64,000 nt of DNA. It comes from JAUIET01 sp964352475. GTDB taxonomy: Bacteria; Pseudomonadota; Gammaproteobacteria; Pseudomonadales; JAUIET01. Below the pieces are notes generated by a model. That model did not search any database. It saw only the letters and a program-made list of their open reading frames with translations, and had not been told where the DNA came from. A program made the translations under genes and the position numbers. Positions 53,816 through 63,072 of this stretch are shown piece by piece; positions within the stretch are counted from its first letter, which is position 1, and each line of letters starts with the position of its first letter. Location: NCBI GenBank assembly GCA_964352475.1, contig CAYGSL010000022.1:1-64000 (forward strand). Direction: 5' to 3'.

Positions 53816-54823
53816 ATGAATACTATTAGTTCGCTACTGGCCGGCTTCAGCGTTATCAGCGCTCTGATGTTAATGCTGATTTACTTGTTTTCACTTGAGC
53901 AAATGAGCAAAACAAACGCAGGGAAATTGGCCTGCTCTGCGGTATTGCTGGGCCTGGGGGGTTTGCAGTTTGCGCATTTTTTAGCATTCAGAGACCAGCT
54001 ACCGTTGCTGGATATGCGCATCTATTGTGTGTTGCTGGCGGTGCTGCCAGCGGCGTTCTTTTTCTTCAGCCGTGAGGTCTTGTTCGACCAGACGCGTTAT
54101 CAGCTGCATGACATAGTGCACCTTGCCCCTGTGTTGGCGGCCTGCCTATTGCCGCTAAAGCTGGTGCCGGTAATGGCCTTTCTGGTGGGCACCGGCTACA
54201 CCTGTTGGTTTAGTGTGGTTGTATTTCGCCTTAGAGAACAGCGAGGGCGGTTCAAGTTCGAGATGTTCTTTTTTAGCGCGTTTGCGCTGATGGCATTCGT
54301 TGCACTGGTGCTTGGTTTGGCATTGCCGTTTTTGGAAAATTCGGTGTTTTACTACACCTACTCAAGCGCTATTTCTCTGGCGATGTTGATGGTGGTATCG
54401 GCATTACTGATTTTCCCGGAATTGTTGACTGATATTTTGCTGGTCACGCGGTCAGCTTATGCGAGCTCAAAGCTGCACGGTATTGACGTGGATGCAAAAC
54501 TGCTGCGTCTGGAAGAGTTAATGATCAAAGACAAGCACTACCAGGACGAAGCACTCAACCTGAACAGTCTCGCCGAGCTTGTAGAATTGTCGCCACACCA
54601 ATTGTCTGAACTCATTAACTCCCATTTTGCCTATGGCTTCCCACGCTTTATTCGCGAGCACCGAATACGGGCTGCCAAAACCCTGCTGATTGCAGAGCCG
54701 TCAGCGTCGATATTGTCCATCAGTATGATGACTGGCTTCAAATCACAGTCCAGCTTCTACACAGCCTTCAAAGAGCTTACTGGCGAATCGCCCGGTAGCT
54801 ACCGGCGTAACACCTTCGGCTAG
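53816..54823 (+). CDS. Membrane-bound AraC family transcriptional regulator
   Basis: A 335-residue protein with about seven N-terminal membrane helices (residues 5-210), then an AraC-type DNA-binding domain (LNSLAELVELSPHQLSELIN, LSISMMTGFKSQSSFYTAFKELTG). The 7TM-AraC type is thought to sense envelope or extracellular signals. It is divergent from the MBL-cupin operon, with 86 bp between the start codons, and may control it. Confidence 0.9.
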   Translation: MNTISSLLAGFSVISALMLMLIYLFSLEQMSKTNAGKLACSAVLLGLGGLQFAHFLAFRDQLPLLDMRIYCVLLAVLPAAFFFFSREVLFDQTRYQLHDIVHLAPVLAACLLPLKLVPVMAFLVGTGYTCWFSVVVFRLREQRGRFKFEMFFFSAFALMAFVALVLGLALPFLENSVFYYTYSSAISLAMLMVVSALLIFPELLTDILLVTRSAYASSKLHGIDVDAKLLRLEELMIKDKHYQDEALNLNSLAELVELSPHQLSELINSHFAYGFPRFIREHRIRAAKTLLIAEPSASILSISMMTGFKSQSSFYTAFKELTGESPGSYRRNTFG

Positions 54824-54966
54824 CAATATTGTTCTGATTTGTAATTCAGCATATTTCTAAGTCGCTGAAAAAAATGGAAAAATAATTTATCTGCTGCACT
54901 TCTATAAGTGCGGAAGCCAGTTTTCATGCCACTGAATATTCTGTTACCTCTACATAGGAGGAAGGC

Positions 54967-55860
54967 ATGAAAACAGTATTGGTACTAGGTGGTTACGGGT
55001 TTATCGGACGCCACATCGTCAGGCATCTGCAAGCGCATGGTGTAGCCGTGTTGATTGGTACACGGGCAAACAGGCGCGGCCTGAATGTTGGAGAACGGCG
55101 GGTGGTTATGCACAAAATGCTGCGTGAATCACAATGGCCGGAACTGCTTGCCGGCGTGGATGTGGTCGTAAATTCAGTAGGTATTCTTCGCGCCAGACAT
55201 GGAGAGAGTTTCGAGCAGGTACACCATCAGGCGGTATGTGCGCTGTCTCAAGCCTGTGAAAAGCAAAATGTTCGCCTGGTGCATATCTCAGCCCTTGGGT
55301 TGGATAATCCCCTGAATAGCCCGTTTGCCAGAAGCAAGCGTGACGGTGAACAAGCGATCATGCGTGGCACTGCAGATTGGTACATAGTGCGTGCATCACT
55401 GGTTGAGGGTGAAAAGGGATACGGTGCGCGCTGGTTTCGTCGAGTGGCTGGCTGGCCGATTCATTTCGCGCCCAGCGATGCCCGCGGATTGATTTGCCCG
55501 GTACACGTTGATCAATTGGCGAAAACGGTGGTGAATGCGGCACTGGATGCGCGGCGCACAATGTCAGCAAAAGACCGAATCATTGAAGTGGGTGGAGAAA
55601 ACCTGTTCTCCCTGTTTGACTACCTGCAGCATCTGCGTGGTAAGCCACCGGTGCTGCGAATAAAGGTTCCGGCTTGGCTTAGCAGATGGCTCGCGTATGT
55701 TCTTGATGTATTTCATGCAACACCGTATTCCTACGGCCACTATGAAATTCTCAAGTACGATAACTGTCCGGCGGCTTGTGCCTGTTATGTTACTTCGTGT
55801 CGAATCCTGCACAAGAACGAGTTGCTGACCATTGCTCGTTATGCTGACGGCAGATTATAG
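54967..55860 (+). CDS. NAD(P)-binding atypical SDR (NDUFA9/epimerase-like)
   Basis: A 297-residue protein with an N-terminal Rossmann motif VLVLGGYGFIGRHIVRHL, a VVNSVGILRARHGESFEQVHHQ segment and LVHISALGLDNP, FARSKRDGEQAI (YxxxK replaced by an S-K type) and a C-terminal region typical of complex I NDUFA9-like proteins. AGGAGG lies just before ATG 54967. It is not part of a NADH dehydrogenase operon here. Its role is unknown. The stop overlaps the convergent transpeptidase gene. Confidence 0.88.
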   Translation: MKTVLVLGGYGFIGRHIVRHLQAHGVAVLIGTRANRRGLNVGERRVVMHKMLRESQWPELLAGVDVVVNSVGILRARHGESFEQVHHQAVCALSQACEKQNVRLVHISALGLDNPLNSPFARSKRDGEQAIMRGTADWYIVRASLVEGEKGYGARWFRRVAGWPIHFAPSDARGLICPVHVDQLAKTVVNAALDARRTMSAKDRIIEVGGENLFSLFDYLQHLRGKPPVLRIKVPAWLSRWLAYVLDVFHATPYSYGHYEILKYDNCPAACACYVTSCRILHKNELLTIARYADGRL

Positions 55861-57402
55861 ATCTGTCTGAGCCGCCGAGATTTGATCCGGCGTTGCTTGT
55901 GAAAGGCGGCTGGCAATCTTGCTGTCACGACCATAGCGATCGGCAGTGAAGTGCAAAAGCCCCTGGTCATCATGCCATGCCGTCATATACACCAGGTATA
56001 TTGGCAAGGCACGATCCAGCTGCAGCGACTGACTGTGGGAATTTCCCGGGCGGCTGAGTTGCTCCAGGTTTTCCAAATTGCTGGGGTTGTCTGCGAGAAC
56101 CGCATTTGCTAATTCGAATGGGTTTTCAATTCGCACACACCCTGAACTGAAGTTGCGGTTGGATAACTCAAACAACACTTTGTTGGGTGTGTCGTGAAGG
56201 AATACATTAAATTCGTTTGCGAAAACGAACTTGATGCGCCCCATGCTGTTTTGTTCGCCCGGGTCTTGCCGCAGTTGGTATGGGAAATCTTTTGCGCTTA
56301 CCGCCGACCAATCGACGCTGTCGCGGTCTACCTCCTGTTCCCTGCCGTTGCGAGTGCTAAACACCCGTATATTCTTCTGCGCGAAAAAGTGTTTGTTCTT
56401 TTGCTGAAGCGGTAAAAGATCTTGCACCGCTATGCGGTGCGGAACACCCCAAGATGGATTCACCACCAAACGTTCTATTGACGATAAGAGACTGGGCGTT
56501 GCCCGGTAAGGTCGGCCAGCAATTGCTCTGAGTTGAAGTTGTACACCATCATTGTCAATCAGCTGAGCGAATGCGCCCGCCGTATTAACCCACAATCGCC
56601 GGTCAGCGAGTGTACGCGGTAACCAGCGCCAGCGTTCAAGGTTTACCTGAATTTGTTGCAAGCGATTGCGCGCGGGCACACGTAACGCAGTTCGAGTTTG
56701 GCCATCGAGAATGCCGTCGGCAAGCAGGCCATGTCGTGTTTGGAATTGCCGTACCGCGCTTGCCAGAGCCGGGCCGAAGTAGAACGGGTCTGCTTGCATG
56801 CCACCTTTGAAGTCGCCCTCGACTCTGAGTCGATTGCGCAAAACCTTAACATCAATGTGGCGTTCCCCCGGCTTGATAATGTGATCTGATTCAGCCAGGG
56901 TAGGCCAGCCGCCATCGCGTTCTATTGCCTGATAGTGCTGGAAGGCTTGTACCAGCTGTAGGTATTGCGAGGATGAGGGCGCAATGCTGCGAACAACTTC
57001 TGTCAGTGATTCACCGCTACGGAGCTGAGCAAGAAGCGTACTCAGCGAAAAATCATCTTGTGGAATGTGCCAATCATTGGCTTGTTCGGCATGTGTGCTG
57101 CCCCGGCTAATCGCCAGTGCCACATCTGCGAACAATTCTTCAAGTGCGCTGTTGGAAAGCGGTGCACCTGAAAGTGTGTTGGTCGCTTGCTGCGTGGGTA
57201 ATTGCTGAAAGCCCAGCGACGAAGGGTCTTTCAACAGGTCAACGAGTTGTTGCCCATTGTTGGTAAGCACTCCGTCTGAATACCACAGATCGGACGGTGG
57301 CGTGGAGGATGCAGTTAATGGCCCGGCTTGTACTAGTGTTGCACAGCCAATCAGAGCAATGGCTGCCAGGCACTTAGTGCTGAATTTCAAGCAGATGCCC
57401 AA
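55855..57402 (-). CDS. L,D-transpeptidase (YcbB/LdtD type)
   Basis: A 515-residue periplasmic enzyme that makes 3-3 cross-links or attaches proteins to peptidoglycan. It has a signal peptide (MGICLKFSTKCLAAIALIGC then ATLVQAG), a peptidoglycan-binding domain (FQTRHGLLADGILDGQTRTAL) and the YkuD catalytic site SSGCVRIENPFELA with HDTPN upstream. It overlaps the end of the repeat-cargo gene by 29 bp, in the same operon. That places a wall enzyme together with a secreted surface protein. Confidence 0.93.
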   Translation of the reverse strand: MGICLKFSTKCLAAIALIGCATLVQAGPLTASSTPPSDLWYSDGVLTNNGQQLVDLLKDPSSLGFQQLPTQQATNTLSGAPLSNSALEELFADVALAISRGSTHAEQANDWHIPQDDFSLSTLLAQLRSGESLTEVVRSIAPSSSQYLQLVQAFQHYQAIERDGGWPTLAESDHIIKPGERHIDVKVLRNRLRVEGDFKGGMQADPFYFGPALASAVRQFQTRHGLLADGILDGQTRTALRVPARNRLQQIQVNLERWRWLPRTLADRRLWVNTAGAFAQLIDNDGVQLQLRAIAGRPYRATPSLLSSIERLVVNPSWGVPHRIAVQDLLPLQQKNKHFFAQKNIRVFSTRNGREQEVDRDSVDWSAVSAKDFPYQLRQDPGEQNSMGRIKFVFANEFNVFLHDTPNKVLFELSNRNFSSGCVRIENPFELANAVLADNPSNLENLEQLSRPGNSHSQSLQLDRALPIYLVYMTAWHDDQGLLHFTADRYGRDSKIASRLSQATPDQISAAQTDL

Positions 57403-58876
57403 CGTCTTTTATTATCGTGCCATTTTTTAACGCCACATCCAATGCATGAATGAGCGACTGCGAATTTCGTTCTCCCAGTAAAATGCCCTGAATAGCGCTG
57501 CGGCCGGCATCTACGTTTGCGCTGAAGCGACCTGCATCTGACAACAGGTTGGCACCTTGCACGTTACCGCCAGCTGTGAAAGACGAACTTGTGTCTGCGC
57601 TGGTCCACTGACCATTCCAGTCAGGGCGGCTACCAAAATTTACTGTGATTTTGGCGTTTGTGGATGTGTTGCGCTGCAGGCTGCCAGCAAAATGCAGGCT
57701 GATGCCCTGGCCACCGTTGTTAATGCCTTCATTCATCAGCTGGTCCAGGGTTGCCTGGCTGCTGGCTACGCCCCATACGAAATTCCCACCGTCAGCCGGG
57801 CGGTCGGAATGGCTGGCACCATGCTCTACGAAGCCGTCTGTTCCATGCCCCCATAAACCGCTAGCGACGATTAACTCTCCAGAGCTATTGGTCGTGAAGT
57901 CGCCAGCGACTCCGGATTCAACATCACTATTGCTGGCGTGAAACGCATCCTGGCCTTGATAGCTGCTTGCCGTCATACCGCTGAGCGATGCAATTTCTTT
58001 CTCGCCGCCGCGGTCGAAGACAAACTGACTTCCATCATTGGCCAACTCAAAACTGCCTACTGTCTGATCTTCTGGCACGGCGCAAAAATCCGGGTCCAGA
58101 ACCGCAAAACCACAGCTGGCACCCGCCTCGCAGCTGCCGAACGGAGGTTCGGGGTTCATAGGGTCGATTGGATTCATTGGATCAATTGGGTTCATTGGAT
58201 CAATNNNNNNNNNNNNNNNNNNNNNNNNNNNNNNNNNNNNNNNNNNNNNNNNNNNNNNNNNNNNNNNNNNNNNNNNNNNNNNNNNNNNNNNNNNNNNNNN
58301 NNNNGGGTTCATTGGATCAATGGGGTTCATTGGATCGATCGGGGCGATTGGATCGATGGGATTCATCGGGTCGACAGGATTCATCGGGTCGACAGGGTTC
58401 ATCGGGTCGACAGGGTTCATGGGATCAACCGGATTCATGGGATCCACAGGGTTCATAGGATCAATCGGGTTCATCGGTTGCATTGCGCCCGGAGGTGATA
58501 CACCGGGCGTGGATGAGTCGGCAAATTCCGGGCGAAATTCATGATCGTCGTGTAGCACGAGATTCTGTGGGGCGTTTGCGTCTGGCCCTTCGGCCGGGCT
58601 GAGCGCTTCCCACGGCCCCCAGCAACGCACAGAGTTAGCCGCCGCCGGATCAGCACAAGGGTCTTCTATAGGCAAATCTTCAGCAAGGCGTGCGGTGTCG
58701 GCGGATAAAAGTTCACGGCAACCATCAACCAGATGAGCTGCGACTGAATCCGGATTTTGTGCCCACTGCTCTAAAATTTCTACGCAATCGCGCTTGCTGG
58801 TGGCCAGACCAGTGGCCGATGCTTGGGCGGCGAGAAATAGAAATGACAAGCCAAGTAAGGCGCAAACCATTCTCAT
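57374..58876 (-). CDS. Secreted MNP(I/V)DP-repeat protein with TbpB-like C-terminal domain (candidate Slam cargo)
   Basis: A roughly 500-residue exported protein. I place the start at ATG 58876, eight bases after GGAG; it opens a signal peptide (MRMVCALLGLSFLFLAAQAS then ATG). There is no lipobox Cys. Residues ~20-130 form a Cys-containing N-domain; then come 6-residue MNP(I/V)DP repeats (18 bp each, nine whole copies before a 100-N gap and about three after it). The C-terminal ~230 residues are a Gly/Ser-rich beta domain resembling the TbpB-like barrel of Slam/type XI substrates (VASSQATLDQLMNEGINNGG, WNGQWTSADTSSSFTAGG). The gap at 58205-58304 is flanked by the same 17 bases. Confidence 0.72.
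   Translation of the reverse strand: MRMVCALLGLSFLFLAAQASATGLATSKRDCVEILEQWAQNPDSVAAHLVDGCRELLSADTARLAEDLPIEDPCADPAAANSVRCWGPWEALSPAEGPDANAPQNLVLHDDHEFRPEFADSSTPGVSPPGAMQPMNPIDPMNPVDPMNPVDPMNPVDPMNPVDPMNPVDPMNPIDPIAPIDPMNPIDPMNXXXXXXXXXXXXXXXXXXXXXXXXXXXXXXXXXXIDPMNPIDPMNPIDPMNPEPPFGSCEAGASCGFAVLDPDFCAVPEDQTVGSFELANDGSQFVFDRGGEKEIASLSGMTASSYQGQDAFHASNSDVESGVAGDFTTNSSGELIVASGLWGHGTDGFVEHGASHSDRPADGGNFVWGVASSQATLDQLMNEGINNGGQGISLHFAGSLQRNTSTNAKITVNFGSRPDWNGQWTSADTSSSFTAGGNVQGANLLSDAGRFSANVDAGRSAIQGILLGERNSQSLIHALDVALKNGTIIKDVGHLLEIQH
58205..58304. repeat. Assembly gap (100 N) inside the 18-bp repeat array
   Basis: The 17 bases on the left (58188-58204) equal the 17 on the right (58305-58321), one repeat phase. 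The array is probably collapsed and its true copy number is unknown. Confidence 0.92.
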
Positions 58877-58956
58877 TAACAACACTCCGAATACAGCGTT
58901 TAGACGTTGCAGCTAGTATACGGAGGTGGTTTGCGGCTTACATTGCAGCTCGTCTT

Positions 58957-59691
58957 TTAGCGGCTAACAATGCCACCGCTCATCTGCTCAGTGCTACCGG
59001 TAGTCGAAGCCGTCTGTACAAAAAGGCGTTTGGCTACTTCAAGCGGCATATGCAGCCACCACTGTTGCTCATTGATTGAGTACAGCGGTACGTAGTGTGG
59101 TAACTCTGAATCTGTGAACAATCTGTCGGTTTTATTGTCGAGAATAACGGTGTTCTCGCCGTGCGACACGGCAAGTACGGCATGTGGCAGAGCCGTTACG
59201 GTGTTTTGCACCACTACAATACGCATAGACTTGGCAGGAATTCCCAGGTGTTGCAGAGCAAGCATTTTTGCCATCGCAAAATCTTCGCAATCACCGCCGT
59301 TGGTGATCAATTCGCTGGGCGTTGCCCAGTAGTCATCGCGAGCGTAGTTGTAGGCGTCAGCACGGTAGCTGAATTTGTTGATTGCTTTATTGAGCTGCTG
59401 CAGCAATTCATCTGCGCTGAAGCTCTGCCATTGTTGCAGCAAGAAGTGCCATCTATCGGGTGTGCAGTAGCCGGGCTCGTATCCTTCACAGCGACCAACC
59501 GCTTTCTTATCGGCCTGGTAACGCCGTGCGACGGACGCCATTTGTGGAAACGCTGCAATATCGTTGTTCGCTTGTTGTACCAGGCCGAATAGCCCTGGCC
59601 GCAAATTGTCGGCAGTTGCGCCAATACTGACTGCAATTGAGCAAATTGTGAACGGCAGAGCGCGCCAAAACTGTCTATTAGCGAATAACAC
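58957..59691 (-). CDS. LapG-like transglutaminase-type cysteine protease (BTLCP)
   Basis: A 244-residue periplasmic protease of the LapG family (PF06035), which cuts large surface adhesins in biofilm release. The triad is visible: C135 in GGDCEDFAM, H170 in ALPHAVLAV and D185 in VILDNKTDRL. A signal peptide spans about residues 8-27. The start is GTG 59691 with a weak ribosome-binding site. LapD, the usual c-di-GMP receptor, is not adjacent. It lies between the repeat-cargo gene and the Slam-like gene. Confidence 0.9.
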   Translation of the reverse strand: MLFANRQFWRALPFTICSIAVSIGATADNLRPGLFGLVQQANNDIAAFPQMASVARRYQADKKAVGRCEGYEPGYCTPDRWHFLLQQWQSFSADELLQQLNKAINKFSYRADAYNYARDDYWATPSELITNGGDCEDFAMAKMLALQHLGIPAKSMRIVVVQNTVTALPHAVLAVSHGENTVILDNKTDRLFTDSELPHYVPLYSINEQQWWLHMPLEVAKRLFVQTASTTGSTEQMSGGIVSR

Positions 59692-59759
59692 GACTGTTAA
59701 GCGACTGCTATAGTCAAAAGAGAACTCTCATGCTTTAAAAGCGCGCTCAAATTATCGTG

Positions 59760-61112
59760 ATGCATACCAGGCCTCAACCGAAAATAACCCAACATCTGCA
59801 CACTTCCCGGTGTTGGGCGAGTCGTTTGTTTGCCGGCATGCTGTTGGCGTTCGTAACTGCAATTTCTAGTTCTGCGTTTGCCGAGAGCGTTGCGCAAGGC
59901 AAGCTGCAAAGTATTGAAGAAATCGATCAGCTGTTCGCAGAAGCAATGTCTGCTTTGGAAGGCGATGATCTGCTCACCGCACGTAATCGGTTTGAGAGTA
60001 TTCTCAGTAGTAACCCGGGGCTGCATCGAGCCCGACTGGAACTGGCACGTGTGTACTACTTGAGCCTGGATTATGAAAAAGCCCGACAGGAAACTCTGCG
60101 CGTGCTTGAAGATCCAAACACGCCACCGCAGGTTCGCGTTACCTTGTTAGCGTTTCTTGCCCAGATTGATGCTGATCGTGAAGAGTTAAACAAGGCACAT
60201 CGTTGGGCCGGTTCCTTGTATCTTGGCTTGAGTTACGACACGAATGTTAACGCAGGCCCTGATCAAAGCCTTATCGACTTGAATGGCACGCAACTGTCGT
60301 TGACAGACGCGTCATTGGAAAAGTCCGATGTTGGCTTCGCCGCGAACGCAGGCATTACCCATAACTACAGCCCTGGTAAAACGTTTGAGCTTGCGGAGCA
60401 CAGTGGGTTTTTTCTATGGCAATCACAAGCCAATCTGAACGCGCGAATGTATTTTAGCGAAGACGATTTTAATCTTGCCGTATTAACCTTGCGCACCGGG
60501 CCTGGCTGGATTGTGCCGCGCCATTGGCGCGCAGGTGTAGCGTTGCAGCTGGACAAACTCTGGTTAGGCAACGAGGGTTTGGCGCTGTTTACTTCCTTGA
60601 ACCCTTATATTGTTTGGCAATGGGACAATGACTGGGAGTTTGGTCTTGATTTCGTCTATACAGACCGGGATTACGACGACGAATTCAACTCGCCTAGAAA
60701 TGGCGACTATCTCGCCGGGTCTGCCACACTTTCAAGATATTTTTCGGATTCCGAAATTGGTGTTCAGGCTGGCATTGGCTTCTCCAGTTTCGATGCAGAA
60801 TCCGAGCGGTTCAGTCATTCCGGCCCCGATGCCTTTATTGGGGTTAACAAAGCCATGTGGGATGACGGCTCTGTTTACGCCCGGCTGAATTGGCGTGACT
60901 ATGATTACGACGGAGTTGAACCGCTGTTTAACGTCGCAAGAGACGATTCGGAACTGCGCTTAACTGTGGGCTTCCAACGCCTGCTTGAATGGCGGTTTCT
61001 CGAAGGCTGGCAGTTGCTGGGCTCATGGAGTGTGACCAACAACAGCTCCAACGTAGAAATTTTTGATTACGACCGCCAACTGATCAATCTGGGCGTATCT
61101 CGCCAGTTTTAA
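59760..61112 (+). CDS. Slam-like surface lipoprotein assembly modifier (TPR + outer-membrane barrel)
   Basis: A roughly 450-residue outer-membrane protein with signal peptide (AGMLLAFVTAISSSAFA), two or three TPRs (residues ~55-140, ARNRFESILSSNPGLHRARLELA) and a C-terminal barrel of about 300 residues with alternating aromatic strands and a terminal Phe. This is the Slam (DUF560) order, the translocon of type XI secretion. It starts at ATG 59760 or GTG 59757. It is divergent from the LapG-like gene (68 bp between starts). Confidence 0.85.
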   Translation: MHTRPQPKITQHLHTSRCWASRLFAGMLLAFVTAISSSAFAESVAQGKLQSIEEIDQLFAEAMSALEGDDLLTARNRFESILSSNPGLHRARLELARVYYLSLDYEKARQETLRVLEDPNTPPQVRVTLLAFLAQIDADREELNKAHRWAGSLYLGLSYDTNVNAGPDQSLIDLNGTQLSLTDASLEKSDVGFAANAGITHNYSPGKTFELAEHSGFFLWQSQANLNARMYFSEDDFNLAVLTLRTGPGWIVPRHWRAGVALQLDKLWLGNEGLALFTSLNPYIVWQWDNDWEFGLDFVYTDRDYDDEFNSPRNGDYLAGSATLSRYFSDSEIGVQAGIGFSSFDAESERFSHSGPDAFIGVNKAMWDDGSVYARLNWRDYDYDGVEPLFNVARDDSELRLTVGFQRLLEWRFLEGWQLLGSWSVTNNSSNVEIFDYDRQLINLGVSRQF

Positions 61113-61219
61113 CAGGTGCCACGTACCACGCATTCCTCTACAATTCTGTGCAGTGAGGCATCCACACCCGCAAGCCCCTGCGTGGTGATGCAATGTAACC
61201 ATCTGCCAGGAACAATCAT

Positions 61220-62227
61220 ATGAGCAGTAATTCCGTGCCACTAGGCTTAAACCTTGGTATTTGGGACCGAATGAGTAATTGGCAAGACACGGTTGAGATT
61301 GCCAGGCTTGCCGATGAGCTGGGTTACAGTACATTGCTGTTGCCCGAGTCGTTTGGTCGTGATGGCGTCACGCTGTGTGATCGCTTGTTGGCTGCAACAG
61401 AAAATATTAACGTTTGTTTTGGCATTGCCAATGTGTTTTCCAGGTCTCCTGCCGTACTGGCATCAACCGCCGCCACGCTGGACGAATTGTCGGGCGGGCG
61501 CTTTATTCTGGGATTGGGCGGCAGCACACCGAACCTGGTGGAAGGCTGGCATGGAATGGAGTTTAAAACCCCCTTACAGCGCACGCGCGAAACCATAGAT
61601 ATCTGCCGGAAAATATGGGCGCGCGACAAATCTCCTTACGAGGGGAAAATATTTAAAACGGGCGGGGTGAAATTAACGTTTACGCCTGTGCGGGAAGACA
61701 TTCCAATCTGGCAGGGTGCCGTATTGGATAAAGGTATAGCAACCTGTGCAGATAAGGCCGACGGCTGGATACCTTCCAGCCTGCCACGCGAATCTATCAC
61801 CCACGGTATGGGTATCATCAACAACAGCTGTTCGCACAATGGGCGAGACGCTGGCGAAATCAATATCGCACCCACGTTTCAGTTGGCCGCACATGAAGAC
61901 GCCGAGCAGTTGCTGCCGCTGGTTAAGTTTGGAGTGGCAATGTACTACGGTGCTGCAAACAGCCCTTATGCTAAAGCAGCAATTGGTCTGGGTTACGGTG
62001 ATGAAGTGGCAGAGATACAGGCTGCCTACGTTGATGGCGGCGCACCTGCTGCCGCAGAAGTGTGCTCGGAACGTTTGGCAAGAAGCATAGCTATGGTTGG
62101 GTCTATAGACGAATGCCAACAACAGGTAACGCAAGTATTGGCCGCAGGTGCCAATCAGGTGATGGTGACAATGCCAGGTGGTACGCGCGCAGAATGCGAA
62201 CCGATTCTTGCAGGCATTCGACCTTAA
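61220..62227 (+). CDS. LLM-class (luciferase-like) oxidoreductase, TIGR03620-like
   Basis: A 335-residue TIM-barrel flavin enzyme: LGLNLGIWDRMSNWQDTVEI, GIANVFSRSPAVLASTAATLDELSGGRFILGLGGS and the later ADGWIPSSL. The pattern matches the TIGR03620 F420-dependent LLM family. Whether the cofactor is F420 or FMN is open. It heads a likely three-gene operon, with 26 bp before the next start. A good ribosome-binding site was not identified before ATG 61220. Confidence 0.85.
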   Translation: MSSNSVPLGLNLGIWDRMSNWQDTVEIARLADELGYSTLLLPESFGRDGVTLCDRLLAATENINVCFGIANVFSRSPAVLASTAATLDELSGGRFILGLGGSTPNLVEGWHGMEFKTPLQRTRETIDICRKIWARDKSPYEGKIFKTGGVKLTFTPVREDIPIWQGAVLDKGIATCADKADGWIPSSLPRESITHGMGIINNSCSHNGRDAGEINIAPTFQLAAHEDAEQLLPLVKFGVAMYYGAANSPYAKAAIGLGYGDEVAEIQAAYVDGGAPAAAEVCSERLARSIAMVGSIDECQQQVTQVLAAGANQVMVTMPGGTRAECEPILAGIRP

Positions 62228-62253
62228 GCTAAATAGATAACCGGGTTAATAAA

Positions 62254-63072
62254 ATGAAAAAAATACTGTTGTCGGTGCTCGCAATTTTTGCTGCGCTCAT
62301 CATTGGTTTCAATATTTGGGGCGCCGCAACGCTTGGCACGATCGAGGTTGCTGCAAACGCTGAACGAGATGATAACGCGAATAAGGTGGTGCTGGTAATG
62401 GGTGCTACGGGTTCGGCCGGTGACGGCTTGCTAAAAGCAGCGATAGAAGACGCGCAAGTTGAAAAGGTGTATGTATTGACCCGGCGAACGACGCCAAGAA
62501 TTGATGCCGGAGTAGCGTCAGGAAAAGTTGTAATGCGCTTGCATCAGGACTTCACCGATTACTCCTCACTGAACGCTGAATTGGCGGAAGTGAATACCGT
62601 GCTTTGGGGCCTGGGCACTTCCTCACTCAAAGTGGATGATGACACTTATACCTTGATTCATGTGGACTTCACCATTGCCTTTATCGAGGAATGGTTATCG
62701 GTAAGAAAAGAGGGGCCCATGGCTTTGCACTATATAACCGGTATGGGAACAGACCCTGATGGTGATTCGCACTGGGAGCGCGAAAAAGGCCGGCTGGAGC
62801 GTGAAATGGCAGCACTTGCAGAACCTATGCCACTGCGCACATTTAGCTACCGCTCTGCGTATATTCGACCTACCAGCGAAAACGCCAATATCCTGACCTA
62901 TATAGGTGAGCAGCTCTTGAAACCAGGAAAACTCGTGATCACGTCCAAAGCGCTTGGGCAGGCGATGCTGGAGATTAGTGCGCGCACAACGGAGTTGGCC
63001 AATGGCACATTGATAGACAACGCCGACAGCATTGCGTACGCGAAAGCCTATCAAAAGAGTAAGACACAATGA
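62254..63072 (+). CDS. Membrane-anchored NAD(P)-binding protein (NmrA/HTATIP2-like)
   Basis: A 272-residue protein with an N-terminal membrane segment (LLSVLAIFAALIIGFNIWGA) and a Rossmann VLVMGATGSAGDGLLKAA motif, then a HYITGMGTDP segment. The fold resembles atypical SDRs such as HTATIP2. The catalytic Tyr-Lys pair is not evident. Its stop overlaps the M14 peptidase start (ATGA). Confidence 0.8.
   Translation: MKKILLSVLAIFAALIIGFNIWGAATLGTIEVAANAERDDNANKVVLVMGATGSAGDGLLKAAIEDAQVEKVYVLTRRTTPRIDAGVASGKVVMRLHQDFTDYSSLNAELAEVNTVLWGLGTSSLKVDDDTYTLIHVDFTIAFIEEWLSVRKEGPMALHYITGMGTDPDGDSHWEREKGRLEREMAALAEPMPLRTFSYRSAYIRPTSENANILTYIGEQLLKPGKLVITSKALGQAMLEISARTTELANGTLIDNADSIAYAKAYQKSKTQ

Noticed and set aside
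57938..58498. WIHWINWVHWIN-type plus-strand repeat proteins
   Set aside because: They are the antisense reading of the 18-bp MNP(I/V)DP repeats. The minus-strand protein has a signal peptide and a plausible domain order.
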